Notes: generated from the sequence alone by a model not told the origin. DNA of 64,000 nucleotides from Canna indica (GCA_034359265.1 CP136890.1:84841501-84905500), one strand, 5' to 3'. Counted from the stretch's first letter, positions 10,501 to 25,500 are shown. Made by a program: numbers and translations.

Positions 10501-13500
10501 TATTGGAAACAATTTATAATTACCTCAAAGCACTGACATTTTGTGCATAAAAAGAAAAACACAGTGAAATAAAATACAATTCCTCTGAACTACAAGTTCC
10601 TTACTTTTTCTGGAAACTTCTCCCTATTCATGGAAGCCTCAAAGCAGTCGCCAAAATCAATATGCAATATTTTTCCACTGAAAAAAAAAACACATTTTAC
10701 AACTTAGGAAAGAGAATGATCGTCCAATATGAATAACAGAAGAAACTGATGTCAATTACCTATAACGATGAAGCATAAGATTACTTGGATGACGATCCCC
10801 TAACCCAAGAAGGTAGCCAACCTGGAAAATATAAATTTTTATAACAAATCATATCATGAATGCATATAAGGATCTAGAATACCACAATGGATAATAAAAA
10901 TGCATACCATGCTCATCACAGCCAAACTTCTTGTATAATTTGTACGGCGATCTAACCACACTTCAGATGTTCGGCTTTTTAGCCACAAAACCTAGAGTAA
11001 CATTGTCATTTCAAAATGAACAATTCTCACATACAACAATCACTAAAGGGGACATAAGTTTGGGCCGGCTTTGAGATTTTGTCAAAAATTCAAGTATAAA
11101 CAAAAACGAACAGTGAATTTCTGTTCAAAAATTAGATAAGTAGTACCTTTGCCAAGTCATTTCCCTCAGAGCTCGTCAATGCATGCTCAAAAACTTCTAG
11201 TTTCGCAATAAGAGGCAAGTGGTCATAGTCAGGGGAGAAAGCCAACATAAGCCTGTGCTCTTGATTTAAGGGTATCTAAAACACAATAAAAGATGTTAGT
11301 GAATCACCAGGTACAGAATTTGTATTGAGAGTTTAAAATAATGTTTACCTTTCTCGCATCTCGGTATTCCCTTATAAGATGGTGAAGGGTATCACAGTTT
11401 GGAACCCATCCTATTAAACCACTATTGGGAGATAATGGAATCACTGCATAGCGTTGAATAGAAAGATCCTTCTCCGAAGTTTTTCTTGAGTTTTCCAGAA
11501 GTGTATTGACCAGACCGAAAAGCTAGAAAGAAAAGAACCTAGTAAGGAAACTACAATGACAATAGATATATATGGTTTAGCTAAATAAGTGTGATAATTA
11601 AGCATAAATCCATATCATCCTTATATTACAAGAAAATCAGTAGCCAAAAACTTCAAATTTCAAATTATCGAACTTGCCAACTATGCTTCAGAATATCAAT
11701 AGAACTTTTTTACTAGTTTAATTTTATCATGCTTTGTTGTACTGACAATTATTTATCTTTGACAAATAATTCATGAATATGTACTTTTATCCAATTTAGT
11801 TCCCATCAAATATCATGTTGGTAAAGTTGGCACTGCATCAAATTTAATTGAAACTTTGGCCAACAAAACATAACCAATCATCTTGGTAAAGTTGGTTTCC
11901 TTCCTAATAACTTGAACTTTTGGTAAAGTTGGTAAAGAATCACATTTAACATGATACCTGACAGTTTGAGTTCTGCCAATGTTCAGCAATTGAAAAAAAA
12001 AACGAAACTAAATTATGTCAGTTCACGTGTAAATGAATAAATTGATATTTTTTCAGTTTAAGTTTCTAGTTTGCCCGCCCACACATGAAGGGAGTGTTAA
12101 GAATGCAAATAAATAAATTGATCTTTTTCCTAACCATTTAAGTCTCTGAGATAGTTAACCATTCAACCAAATTTAAAATTGTCAATTACACATTTTTTCA
12201 AATAGAAATTTAAATACACTTTGCATAGATAAGAGTGATTCCACTCGCTCATCAAGGTGACAAGTTTAGGATACTTGGGACCATGGTTTAAAATACCGGT
12301 ACCGGTACCGATCTCGGTCTTTGACCGGTACCGGTATGCACCGGTACCGTACCGGCACAAGGTACGGGCCGGTACGAAAAATGCATACCGGACAAAAAAA
12401 AATTGTATTTTTTGTTTTTGCTATTAAAAATAACTTCAATAATACATAATTGATCAAGAAATACTTAAATTTAAGATTCAAATGTCAAATACATGAATAC
12501 AATGTTTAAAATGCGGACGAATGACGTTCGTCGTACTCGTACATATCTTGGGGATCTACACGACTAAGGTCGACACCGTAAGTCTCCAATGCCCATATCC
12601 GGAAATGAAATGTGTGTTTTGGGGTGAAATGTGTTTTGGGGGGTTTATATAGACCCCAAATCAAGTCAAACTCGGCCCAAAACGGCTATATAGCATGTCG
12701 TCATTGTAGCAACGGTTCTTAAAAAGAGCTGTTGCGTCATACCAAGCAGTATCGCCCGATATCACATCAAATACCGCCCGGTATTTACCGAGATACCCGG
12801 TATCGCCCAATACCGGGTATCTCGTATTACTAGTTTTTCAAAAAACCGGTAAATACCGGTCGTACCGGACGGTACGGTATTTGAAACCATGCTTGGGACA
12901 AAAAAATTTGAGGAATAGAAGCTTATTTTAGATTTATTGTGCATTTGGAAGAAAAGAAACAACAAAGCTTTCCTCGCCCATCAAAGTCCATTTCAAACAC
13001 AAAATGTCTATTAAATGCTTACTACATTGGTCAAGGAATTGCATTAGTGTATTAGAAATATATTAATCATCAACCAATCATATTTAACATCATATGATAG
13101 CATGAGATGTTGGGTTCAAAAATTTAACAAGGTATGAAAGTAAGAGGTCTTGGGTTTGAAACTTGTCGGAGTCATATGTTGGGATTCTAACCAATCAAAT
13201 TTAATATGGTATGAAAACAAGATCTCTTTTGTTCAAATCTTGTCAGAGTCATATGTTGAGCTTCTCTCTCTCTCAACCACAGTATTCACTAACATCTTTA
13301 CATGCATTTCAGATTGGTCCTACTTAGAGGTGACCAAATGGTACAACTTGATCCAAACCAAATTTAAATTAACCCAGATCCTACCAAGGTTGAAGTGAAA
13401 GAAGGAGAAGTATTAGATTATAAAGCACAGACTGCATACAAGATAAAGATCTGATTTGCCGGAACTGGAAAGAACAGGATAGAGAATTCCAATTTTTTCC

Positions 13501-16500
13501 AACATTTTCAGAATGAGAATGAGGAATTCCATTCTTTTCCAAATTGTACCAAATAAATTCAAATGGATACCAAACAAAAATATCTTGATTCATGTTGGTT
13601 CTGTTTTAACAGAATTTTATAATATTCTTTTTAATCATTATAATTACTATGCTCATAATATAATATAAAATTTAAAAAATTGAAGCTTCTTTGGACAGAT
13701 TTGGTTTCAAATTATCAAACCCCAAGTAAAACCAAAATTTAAAATTCCATTTGGAACTGAAGAAACCTGCAAAGGCGTTCAGTTTCGTTTTCACGTCGAA
13801 CCAAAAAGTGGCATCTGGAGTTCAAGTGCCAACCAAAACATGGGAAAAGGTGTTATTTTCTTTATTAAAGAGCATAAAGTCAGCTTGTCAACAATTTTGG
13901 CAAAATATTGGAACTATCAATTGTGTCAGTTCCTAACAACTTAAGTTTTTGAAAAAATTGGTTATCAAATCAAAGGTTCCAGATTAAATTCTGCCAAAAA
14001 ATTGATCATTTAAGACATCTTAAGATTTTTCAAACTATGAACCAAGCATCATGCAAACAAAAATCATAAAAATATTTAAAAAATACAAGTTACCTGCATC
14101 ACACGTTCATCCTGCCGCAAATCTTCATGACCTTTCAATAAAAAGGCATAGTCCTCTCCATCACTTCCATGAATAGTCAACTTTCTCGGTCTCTGCTTTG
14201 ATGTAATGACAATTAGTTGTGGCGCAAAAGTTGCAATTGTCACCACTGGTTCATCTGAAGTAACAAAAGGATACATTAACATCTAGGTCCAAATAATTAG
14301 ATGGTCTAGTCTCATCTTGTAGTTGCCAAAACCAATTTCAAGAATTTGTGGGTTCAGGATCATCAGCAGTGGAATTGGCTGGAAAGCATGCAGAATACTA
14401 TGGAATTTGCATATGTTTAGTCGGACAGGAGGTTGGATAAGCAGTAAAAGATTTTTCCAACTGCCTCCTATTTTCTTTTTTCTTAAGAAAATTAAAAAAA
14501 AGAATCTGTACGCAAATGTAATGTAGAACTAACATGCTCATGTAAGGACAAAAATTGAAATGATGAATTGATAATTGGGTATATTAGTTTAAAGTATCTC
14601 CAAATCATATTAATTTTTGGAACTTATACATTTTTTCTGAAGTATAACGGGTCTCTACAACTTCCTGACTTTGTCCAAAGCCCCTACACAACAAAAACCC
14701 TTCATGCTGGATTTTAGGATGTCAGAATAATCACTAGTCAGTGGCTCAGAAAGAGATTGCTAAACAAGCATGAAGAAAGGAGTCATAACAAAACCAAAGA
14801 TGGTTCATAGCACACTATCCTCCCTGCCTAATCTCAAAGGAAAATAGAAGGATATTCCAAAGTTACAACGATAGTTATGCTCACAGTAAAACACCAGATG
14901 CATTACCTGCACGATAAGTGCCAGGCACTGCAAGCTCCAAGTCATGACATTTTAGCAATTCTGGTGAAACAGACTGATTATACAAGTAAACTAGTTAGAA
15001 GCTTTAGAAGGAAGAGGCAAAAATAAATTGATCAGCAAAAGATAAGTAATTCTTGCCTGTAAATCAAGAGTAGTGAGACTTGGTAGCTGTTTATCAATTC
15101 TTCTAAAAACATGATAGTACAAATCCCAAGCCTGAAATGGAATGAATTAACATAATCGAAAGGATCTCACATAAGCAAAGAGTAACTGACAATGCCACTT
15201 ATTTATAAATCAAAAGAACCTGAGTAAGCTCAGCATCCTTTCCAGTACTTTTGTATTTTAAGCAACAATCACGTGCTTCCTGTAACTCACGTCCATATGT
15301 CTAAAGGAATACCAAAAAGAAAAGGTCAGAGTCTATTCTACTTCAGATCCATACTTGAGCACAAGATGAGCTAACTGATATGGAGAAGGAGAACATTCCT
15401 GTACATGTTGCCAACATGCTATTATCCCTAGAATTTGTTTTTAAGAGATAAATCAATCTAGTTATGACTATAACAAAAAAAACTTGAGAATAATATGCAA
15501 TATTAAGAGGTTAAGTAAAAGGAAGTGAACCAATTTGTGCCAATTTGACAAGAAACACTAGCAGAAAACATGTAATGCAAAATGTTAAGAGCAGAACAAG
15601 AAGTTTACAGGTAGAGCAAAAAGGAATACTTGCTACAGAGGCTACAGTGTACACCTCCAAGCTAATAGCTGCTGCTTCAAAACATGCAATAAAAGCAATA
15701 CCAAAATTCTTATTCGCTATTATCTTGCAATTGTTACTGATAATGGTATTCTGTTATGTCATAGGTTTTGACATGAATTTAAAATTTTATATCTTTATAA
15801 GAAAAAACTATTTCATCCCTCACTCAAACTGAAGATCTCATGTTAAGCAATTCTTAGGGGATATGAAGTTTTGATATAGAAAATTAAAGTGAAGTACCTG
15901 AATGAAAACAGATTCTATCATAGTCTCGGGCCCCTCTTCAAGCTTTGCATGCAGTGGCTCTAATACATTAAGCATACCCTCGATATTGTGCTCACCAAAA
16001 TACAAACGACTAGCTTCCTCCAAAGCCTCATGCCACATTTCATGCCACAATATCGCCACCCTAATCAACTCCTTTGAGACAAGCTGGGCCTGAAACCCAT
16101 GAGATTATGTAACTTCAGAAGATTTTTCTAAGGAACCCATCCAACTAAATAGTTTACCAAGATATAAGACATTTGCCTGATCAACAAGTACACCATATTG
16201 CTGGCGAATTTTATCAACAACATCCTGAGCTGCACGCCGGCGCAAAGTGCTGATTGACTTGCAAGCTACCAGCAGTGGGTACATAAGCGCCTAGAGTCCC
16301 AAAAAACAAAATAAAAGATCAACATATGCCACAGAAGGCTTCGTATGAAAGTGTAATGTCATGATTACGAGACTCTAAAAACTAGATTATCTTGAGTGCA
16401 TGTAGCAAGTCAGCAGACAAAATATTCAAGTACATTGCTATTATCTTGCTCACTTTTGAATATCTTATTATTATTAGAAAACAACTTAAAACCAAGTTAC

Positions 16501-19500
16501 CTCCACAATCATGCATCAAATAATGACTTTGCCCTTTACTAGTAAGTGAATCAATGTTATAGAGCAACAAAGAGGCAAATAATAATTTGTTTTACCAGTT
16601 ATGAAAACCATTCAAGTTGGTATAATATTTAGGGAGCATTTTCAAGTATTGAATGTCTGTCTATAGAGCTTATAACACTGTCAATGCCAGTCCCAAACCC
16701 AGATGAGAAAGATGGAGGATTGTGTTCGATCTTGGACAGCCAGAATAAAGGTTGGACTTGGAGGCCATCGGAAGTGACCCACCACGTCAATGCCCAAATG
16801 TGGTGCACAGGAAAGAAAGTAGGTCAGGATCATATAACTAGAATGGCAACTTGAGAGCACTTTCTAGGAAAAGGATTAGAATTGGTAATGGAGATGATTA
16901 GGATGAGAATAATTATAAGAGAAATTTGACAAAAGCAAAAAAACTTTTGGTAAATTTGACACAACCATGAACTTTTTAGAATATTTGTCAAAACCATAAC
17001 TATTTTTCGCAAAGCCCTAAAATACCCCCCAAAAACATCAAATCTTTCAAATCCCATGGTTCATTTTTTAATCCAGTTCAACAATTTTTTTGATTGAACC
17101 CGATATTTTAATGAAAATTACCCCATTTTTTTAGTTGAACCAAAAACATTTTGGGTTTTCTTTGGTTGGACGAAAAAAAAATTGGCTTCTTAAAAATCAA
17201 CCAAAAAATTCTCGATGTTAAATTCTCAATGCAGATCAACAAATTTGTTCAATCAAAAAATCGGGTTGATGTTTTCGGGGGACCAAAAAATTCTTGGTTC
17301 AACCAAAAAAAATCAAGTAAATGTCATAAAAAAACCCGGGATTCAAACAAAAATATTTTGTTGAACCAGATTGAGAAAGTAACCACATGAGTTTTTGGAG
17401 GGATTTGATGTTTTGCCGCGCGAGGGGGGGGGTGGCGGTGGTTAGGGCTTCGCCAAAAATAGCTATGGTTTAAAAAAATATCTCAAAAAAGTTTATTGTT
17501 TTGACAAATTTGCCAAAAATGTTCTTATGCTTTTGACAAATATCTCAAAACATAATATCCTTAGAACAAACTAAGTGGGTGGCAGGCAAGTCCAATAGTG
17601 GATTTAAACATTGGTATACCAGAAAAGTTAAAAATAGAAAGGGTTAAGGGTGATTTTTGCCCTCAAACTATTAAAAAATGGGGTAAAAATACCCCTAAAC
17701 TCTTCTTTGGTTGATTTTTACCCTTAAACAAACGAAAACAGTTGAAAAATACACTCGAACTATTAGAAATGAGTAAAAATACCCATAAACTTATTTTTTT
17801 GATAGATTTTTTACCTTTAGACAAACGAAAATAGTTAAAAAATAATAATATTTTTATCCATTTCTAAGGAAAAAAACTCTTTCTACCTTTAGACATGGGT
17901 AAAAATACTGATATTTGTTAACTATTTTCATTTGTCATAGGGTAAAAAATCTATCAAAAAAAAAGTTTAAAAGTATTTTTACCCATTTCTAATAGTTCGA
18001 GGGCATTTTTCAGCTGTTTTCATTCGTTTAAGGGTAAAAATCAACCAAAGAAGAGTTTAGGAGTATTTTTAGGCAAAAATCACCCTTAACCCAAATAGAA
18101 ATGAAATAGGTATCATGATTGATAAAGGATATTAAGGAACATGTTGTAGAGTTGAGAATACAAATGTTAAAATTGGTGTTAGGAAAAGAGGTAGTGAATG
18201 TAATAAGTAGGATTGGATGATCAAACCAAAGGATTTTTTAGGTAAATTTGGATAAAATTGTAAGGCACTGAGAATTTGAGAGCACACTGAAGCTTTAAAA
18301 AGTTCTCAATAAGATAGATATAAAAATTGTTTTCAAATAAACAATTATAACAATCTTTTTTATGGTAATATTCTCAGGTTTTCTCAAACAATTGTAACTA
18401 TCCCCTCCAAATCTTAAGATGTAAAGCTTTTTTCAATAAGCACATAGATTCATCTGATTGGAATATGCCAATTCTAGATAAGTTAACAGATAAGTAGCCA
18501 AACAATACCTGTGGGTGCACTTTTCCAATTCGCACCAATAATGATTGTATCAATTCCCTCACAGATTTGTTATTTGAATGTATCCTAGCAATTATTTGTG
18601 GTAATACTGCCAGCCACATTTCAATCTTAACACGTAAAAATCCCTCCTGTAGTGCCATTTGAACCTTAGAAGTAGCTCCATGGTTGAACCATAATGTCAG
18701 AAGGCGGAGAATATCCTGAAAACGAAAAGCTCCCAATTAACTTCAGAGATAGCACAAAGAATATGCACTAAGTTATGTAATGCTTTGAGCATGTCTTAAG
18801 AACATTAATACTTTAATAGAAAATGTCCAGTGAAGAAAAACAACAAAACCAGTGAAGAGAGAGGAATAATGTTGCCACTGAAAGAGCAAAATTGTTCCTA
18901 GGCATACAAACCTCAATCAACTAAGATCACCAATAAAAGATTTTCAGTTTCCAGCAATCTCATGTTGATGATGATCTGCCAACCTGGTGGGCTTTGCATC
19001 ACAAGAAACAACACTATGCCATCTATGGAGGCCCTAGCACAAACCATGCTTGTACATCAAAGGCTGACCACCAATTCCAACCTTTGCTTGGCACCATGGT
19101 TTAAAAAATCGGCCGAAACGGTACGGTAAGCCCGGTATTTACCGGTTTTTGAGGATTCCGGAATTCGATATACCCTGTATTTGAAAATACCGGGTATATA
19201 TGGTATACCGGGCGGTATATGGCGGTATTTCGCTATATACCGCCCGGTATGACGCGCGATATCGGGTTGTTGTTTTTTTTTAGAGTTAGATATAACTCTA
19301 ATAATACATAATTGATGAATAAATGTTTAAAATCAATATTCAAATGTCAAATACATGAATACAATGTTTAAAAGCTATTTGGTACTGTATTAGGATTTTT
19401 CACATATACAAGAGAATTACATTAGAATTAATATAGGGTGACACAATCCCACAAACACATATTCAAATGTAGCTCTATATTAATTCTAATGTAATTCTCT

Positions 19501-22500
19501 TGTATCTGTGAAAAATCCTAATACAGTACCAAATAGCTTTTAAACATTGTATTCATGTATTTGACATTTGAATATTAATTTTAAGCATTTATTCATCAAT
19601 TATGTATTATTAGAGTTATATCTAACTCTCTTTTTTTAAATTTTTTTTTTTTTAAAAAAACGGTATGCTATTTTCCATACCGTGTGTCGGTACGGTACGG
19701 TACCGGTTTCGGCCGGTGACCGAAATCGGTACTGGTACCGAGATTTTAAACCTTGCTTGGCACTATTTGTTGTTATCATTGTTCAATTAGTGAGGGGGTC
19801 CAAAGAATATTAAGTTAGAAATGGTCATCAGCCTGGACACCATGATAACTATCTTTTCCTTTTCAAGCAAACTGCTCATTCATTTTAAACGTTAAAAGAC
19901 TGTTGCAGTGACCCTCCTCCAGACCTCTCACTGGTGATCAACTCTTGGAACACTGAACCATACCCTAGTGGTAAATTGAAGTGCACCAAATATGTATATG
20001 CACTCTTTGTAATGTAAAATAAAATTTACCCATTGACTACAAGAATAAGTTGCTAATAATAGAAAACTTGTGAACTTAGAAGCATTGGCTAATATTTAGG
20101 AATATTATAATGAGATAATGTTAACAAATAAATTTCAACTTGTATAATAAAATTCTATACTGACCTGTACGATCAACATGCTCTCACACCAATTCTTAGC
20201 CTGGTAAATGACAATTGGAATAAACAAGACTAACAGGTTTATTTCAACTGTGGTTCATTTCCTCTCTCTCTACGATTTCCTCTTCTTGTTCATGAGAATA
20301 CTCATTAATTGACATTCACTTTAAATTATATAATTATAGTTTACTTGAATGTGAAGCATTTTCACTTATCACATTCCAAACCACCAATGAATAATTCTAA
20401 GACAGGAGCCATGAGCAAAGTCAAGGTCATTACCAAAAAATTTCACAATCTACAAATAATCTACTTTGACATAGGATCAGGAGATATACCAATGCAAACA
20501 GCATCCAAACATAGATACAAGAATATCAAAAGGCCATGATTATCGGCACCCTAAGACAAAAAACTTTACCACTAGGGCAAAAAGGAACAAACCAAAAGAG
20601 ACAATTATAAGTTAAATTCAAGGTTGTCAAAGGCGCTAGGCGCACTAAAGGCGCAAAGGTTCCATAATCGCCTGAGGCGCAAAAAAAGCACGTGCCTGAC
20701 CGAAGCAAGGCACACATTTTTAAAAATATTGCGATCTGTCCACTTCCACCATCCATAATGCTGCCCACTAAATGCTAAATGAAGTTTATGTTGAACGAAG
20801 GTGCTGGTAGTGGTAGCTAAAAGAGAAATAAATGATGAAAAACTCTGAAAATAAAAGAAAAATCGGCTGAAAAAAATGAAGAAATTTGAAGTAACAATCA
20901 GCTAGCTAATACATGGTGATACAATATAAATAATCCTTCATTAGGAAAAAAAAATACAAGAAATTTGAAGTAACAATCAGCTAGCTAATACATGGACTTC
21001 ACCCAGGCGCGCGCCTGGTGCGCCTGGGGCTTCAAAAAAAAAGCGCAGAGGCGCAGCCAAGGCGCGCGCCTGGGTGAAGGCGTTACGCCTTGGCCATGCA
21101 AAGGGGCTAGGCCTGTTTCGCGCCTCGCCTAGTGCGCCTAGGCGCCCGGGCACTCGCTTTTGACAACCCTGGTTAAATTACAATCAAAATATAGTTTATT
21201 CGACTCTTAGTAATTTTTTTGCAGGGTGATATCACCTAGTGGTACAACATGTGGCATAACCCCCTTTGATGTGGTCAAATAACATGGTCTCCAGCCACCA
21301 TGTTGTGGTTTTATAATTGGTTTGTTAAATTACATGGAGAATACCATGTGATATAGTCATTCTATGAAATACTTTATCCACTTATAGGCATATAATTACC
21401 TGTAAACTGTCATCAACACCCTTGGCAGTTGATGCATATGCTATGGAGTTAAAATACCCATCAACTGCTGCTACAACATACTCCGACGCAGGGCGGCCTC
21501 TTAATGTATAATGAGACATCACCGCAGTATTGAATAATGCCCATGTATGCCATGCTTTTGCCCAATCCGGAGCAAACTCGGTCGCTTTTTTCAGTGATGT
21601 ACGAATATCTGACAATTCAAGGAATTTTCTTTTGATTAACTACATAAAGCCAAAGCAATAAAAGGATAATATGCAACTTCAACTAAAGAAGCCAGGAAAA
21701 AGAAAGACAGCATAAAACTATCAAGTTATAACTACCTTCTATGGAGCAATCATCTAACCCAGGTGAAAGTGCCCTCTTCCAGGTACCAAGTGTCAGATAT
21801 GCACGAGCAAGAAGAGGGTCCGAAGATAGCTGCCCAGTTAAGAAAGGCATAGCATATATAACTAGATTAATACCTCAAGAACAAGTGAGGCAAGTGAACA
21901 ATACTTTGATACCTAAATAAACAGAAATGATTGATTCTACCTGTAGACGTTCCTTTCTTTTAGGATCATCCAATTGCATAGTTAATTCCTACGAAAGGCA
22001 AAGGTGAAGAAGTGTGACTAGATTAATACCTCAATAATAACTGTACTAAGTGAGCAATACTGTGAATACCTAGACCATTAGTGGTGATTGAGTCTACCTG
22101 TAAACGAGAAAATGCGTCCATCCTTTTAAAATCATCACTGAGAGACCACTGATACTTCAGGTAGGCTAACTTTACTTGAGCATGCCCATGACATAACCAA
22201 TTTTCAGGCGATGAATCAGGATCATACTACATAAAATAGAGACAATCAAGTACTATACCTCTTCAACATATTATAACTGATGTTTACTTTTATCAAAAAA
22301 CTGAATACTGATAATCGGTGTTCAATTTTATCAACACTGAAAACTAACCTGTAAGAGTTTGATTAAAGTAGATCTTGCCTGACTGATACGTCCATTTTTC
22401 CGGCAAAGTGAGGCAAATTTAAGCCAAGTTTCTATATCTTCACTAGGAGGAAGTACCAGTTCTCTTACTGCTAAAATTGCTTGCCAAACCTAATTATCAG

Positions 22501-25500
22501 CAGTGAAATAGTTACAAGACAAAAATATGCAATCTCCAGCAGTAAAAGAATATAAAGAAAAGATAAAAGTTCCAGTGTAATAGGTTTAAAACGGAAATAA
22601 TATAAAAAAATTAGACATAACTTCAGAAATACAACTATCCTAAATAAACAATATTCAATGACCTAAACATAAAGATACATAATGACTTAAAGAAACATAG
22701 CAAAATAAAAAAAGGAAAACGAGATAATTATGGGGATTTGGTTGCATCAAGAAGTCAGGATCATCCTAGATGCCTAGACTGTAGCACCCTTGTTTAGTCC
22801 GACATTAGGAGTGCGTTGAATACTTGAATGTTGTCTTGATTAATAAGACTTGATGGTATGTTCTACCATCAACTTCGACTTAAGCATTTTAATTAAACTA
22901 ATAGTTTAGGCCTATGAAATTGATGGGCCACTTTTCCCATCGAGCAAATTGTAACAATTAGTATTAGAGCAAGATTTAGTCATAGACATGGTTAGGAAAA
23001 CTATGTGAGAAAAAGTTGCCCGAAGATGAAGTGGAGCCACTACTAAGCTAGACTTCGCATGCCACCTACTTCGACGTGATTCTATGCTATGAGGTCGACT
23101 TGACTTAGGTCTTGTGGTTCTATGCTATGAGCTCGACTTGACTTAGTTCTTGAAAATGACGTCAAAACTTAAGTGGGAGAAGATTATAGTACCCAGGTTC
23201 AGTCGCACATGGGGAGTTTGTAGGAGGCTATGTTGATTAATAAGGCTCGATGGGTGTATTATCATCAACTTATCATCCAAGCCTATGAAGTTGATGAACG
23301 AGTTATCTTATCCAACAAGTCATAACAAAAACACCCAATTGAGGAAGAATAAAAAATTTGCACACAAATAATTATACAATGAAAAGAACATGCAACCACC
23401 ATAGAAATAAGGTTCATGTTCAAGTATCTACCAAAAAATTAATGAATAACTGAAACAATGTCATCAAGTGATTAATGATATGGCAAAAGGAATACATATT
23501 CACCTCAACATTCCGCTTTGTGCCTTGAATGCGTTCTTTCCACATATTACGAATCAATTCCCTTCGACCATCAGCAACAGGGTTCCCAACTGGAAGAGAA
23601 CAGTAATCAATAACCTGTGACGAGTACAATATCAAGATATTGGTAACTTCCATCAATTAATTTAGTAATGATCAAGAACATTTTAAAGTGTTAAAGCAGA
23701 AAGCATCCAAAACCTCTTCCAGTTCTGACAACTGCTGAACACGGACCATATTGCTATAAGCACGCTCATAACTTTCAAGTACCTAAAAAAAAGAAAGTGT
23801 CACATGCTCTTGGAATATAAAATAAAAATCAAATGATATGTGGAAAATAAAAATCAACCTCTGACTTGGAAAATGTCACATGCACTTTGGGTGTGCTTTT
23901 CTTTGATTTTTATAAGTGCAAAAAAGACAGAGGTTGAACTTCCAAAAAGTATAAATGATATCATATTTCCTATAATAAGCGCCGCACCCAAAGGTCCCCA
24001 TCAAGAAAAAATCAACTCTCACCTTACTTCTTCATGTCTATTTATCTTCTTCGTAGTTCTCTATTTATTTCAGTACTACTAGCCTTTCGAATTATATTTC
24101 CAATAATTTCTTTTTTTCAGAATTGTTTACAGAAATATGGCTTTTTCTTTGCCATTAATAGAAATTACCCATGAACCTATGAAGATGGAAGTTATTAGCA
24201 TTAATCAGATTATGGCCCAAGAGAAAAGAATATATCAAGTGGTATGGTTAAGGGTAAATTTGCAATATGATTACCAGTCACAACTAAAGTTTGCTCCATT
24301 CTGAGTGACATAATCAAAGAGAGAAAACCTAGACAGATTCAAGATGGTCATAACCATTGAATTACAATAGATAAAACAGCAATGCTGAAACTATTTATCT
24401 TTCATGCAAATACGACAAATTTATTACATTTTTAGGTTTCCTGCAGCATGCAATGCATGAAAATGCAAATCTAAGATCATGCAAGTACAAAACTGATGCA
24501 GTCTTCCAATTAAAATAAGATTGAATACATGGACTGCAATAGAACAATTTTATGATATGGAGTATTTCCTTGCTTCTGAACACAAATAGATCATTGACTG
24601 AATCCGTGAGTTCTAAAATACACAGAGTTACTGATAGAAGATATCACCATATACACCCACTAGATTGTTCAGATATCAGAATAAATTAAAGGATTCTATA
24701 TTAACTTGCTTACCAATGCAGCAAGTTCTGTTGCTAAACACTTCCTTGCTCTCTCAACATATGTACGAGCATCATCATACTAGAAAAAAGAAAAGAATTT
24801 TCAGAGAGGTCAAAATTATTGAAAAATAAATAAAATGAAAAATGAATGAACCAGACCTTTTCACGCCGAACCAAAAGAACTGCTCTAAAGAAAGCACCAT
24901 TGCTGCTACCATCACCATTGGCAGCGGTATTGCCTAGCATTCTAAGTTTACTTTCATCTCCATCGTCCAACTTAGAGACATATTCAGCCATGTGATCCCA
25001 CTCTCCCATATTCCAGGCAGCACTAGCAGCCTAAAAAAAATATTTTATCACACAATATAGAATAAAAAATAAAAAGAAGAAAAGCAGCTACTAGCTTAGG
25101 TATCAGTAAGACCATAGGAGCCATTTCAAGGCGAGCTGCTGGCTCAGCAGCAGTCCATTGTTCGCGGCATAGGGCACTGAGCTCCTCCCAACGAGCCAAA
25201 GCAGCAAGGCAACGCATTCGACCTAGCCCAAAGAGTCATATGAAAGTAGATAAATTCTTAAACTGAAGTCAACCAATCACAAAAGCAGATTCATCAAAGA
25301 TAAAGAAAAGAATCCAAAAAAAATTCAGCTTCACAACTTAATCAAGACCTGTTGACTGTCTGTCTAAATGTTTAATATTATATTTAGCATTACTTCTTCC
25401 AATGCATATTTCTATGTCTATCATCAAGGACTAAAGTTTAGGCTACTGAGGCATACCCCCTGGTACGTACCAATCCGACAAGTTACAGACACTAGGAACT

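Noticed and set aside
12163..12481. Tyr/Arg-rich ORFs ([13 protein letters not shown] type) in TOR intron 49
   Set aside because: These are translations of the GGTACC palindrome array of element E2, with equivalents in E5 and E10.
16152..16176. Alternative GT donor for TOR exon 44
   Set aside because: It would add unconserved residues between VDQ and AQLVS and shrink the intron to about 60 nt; the GC donor restores the family sequence.
20309..20768. ORFs in TOR intron 42 next to element E4
   Set aside because: Short, AT-rich, no motif; part of one lies within E4 itself.
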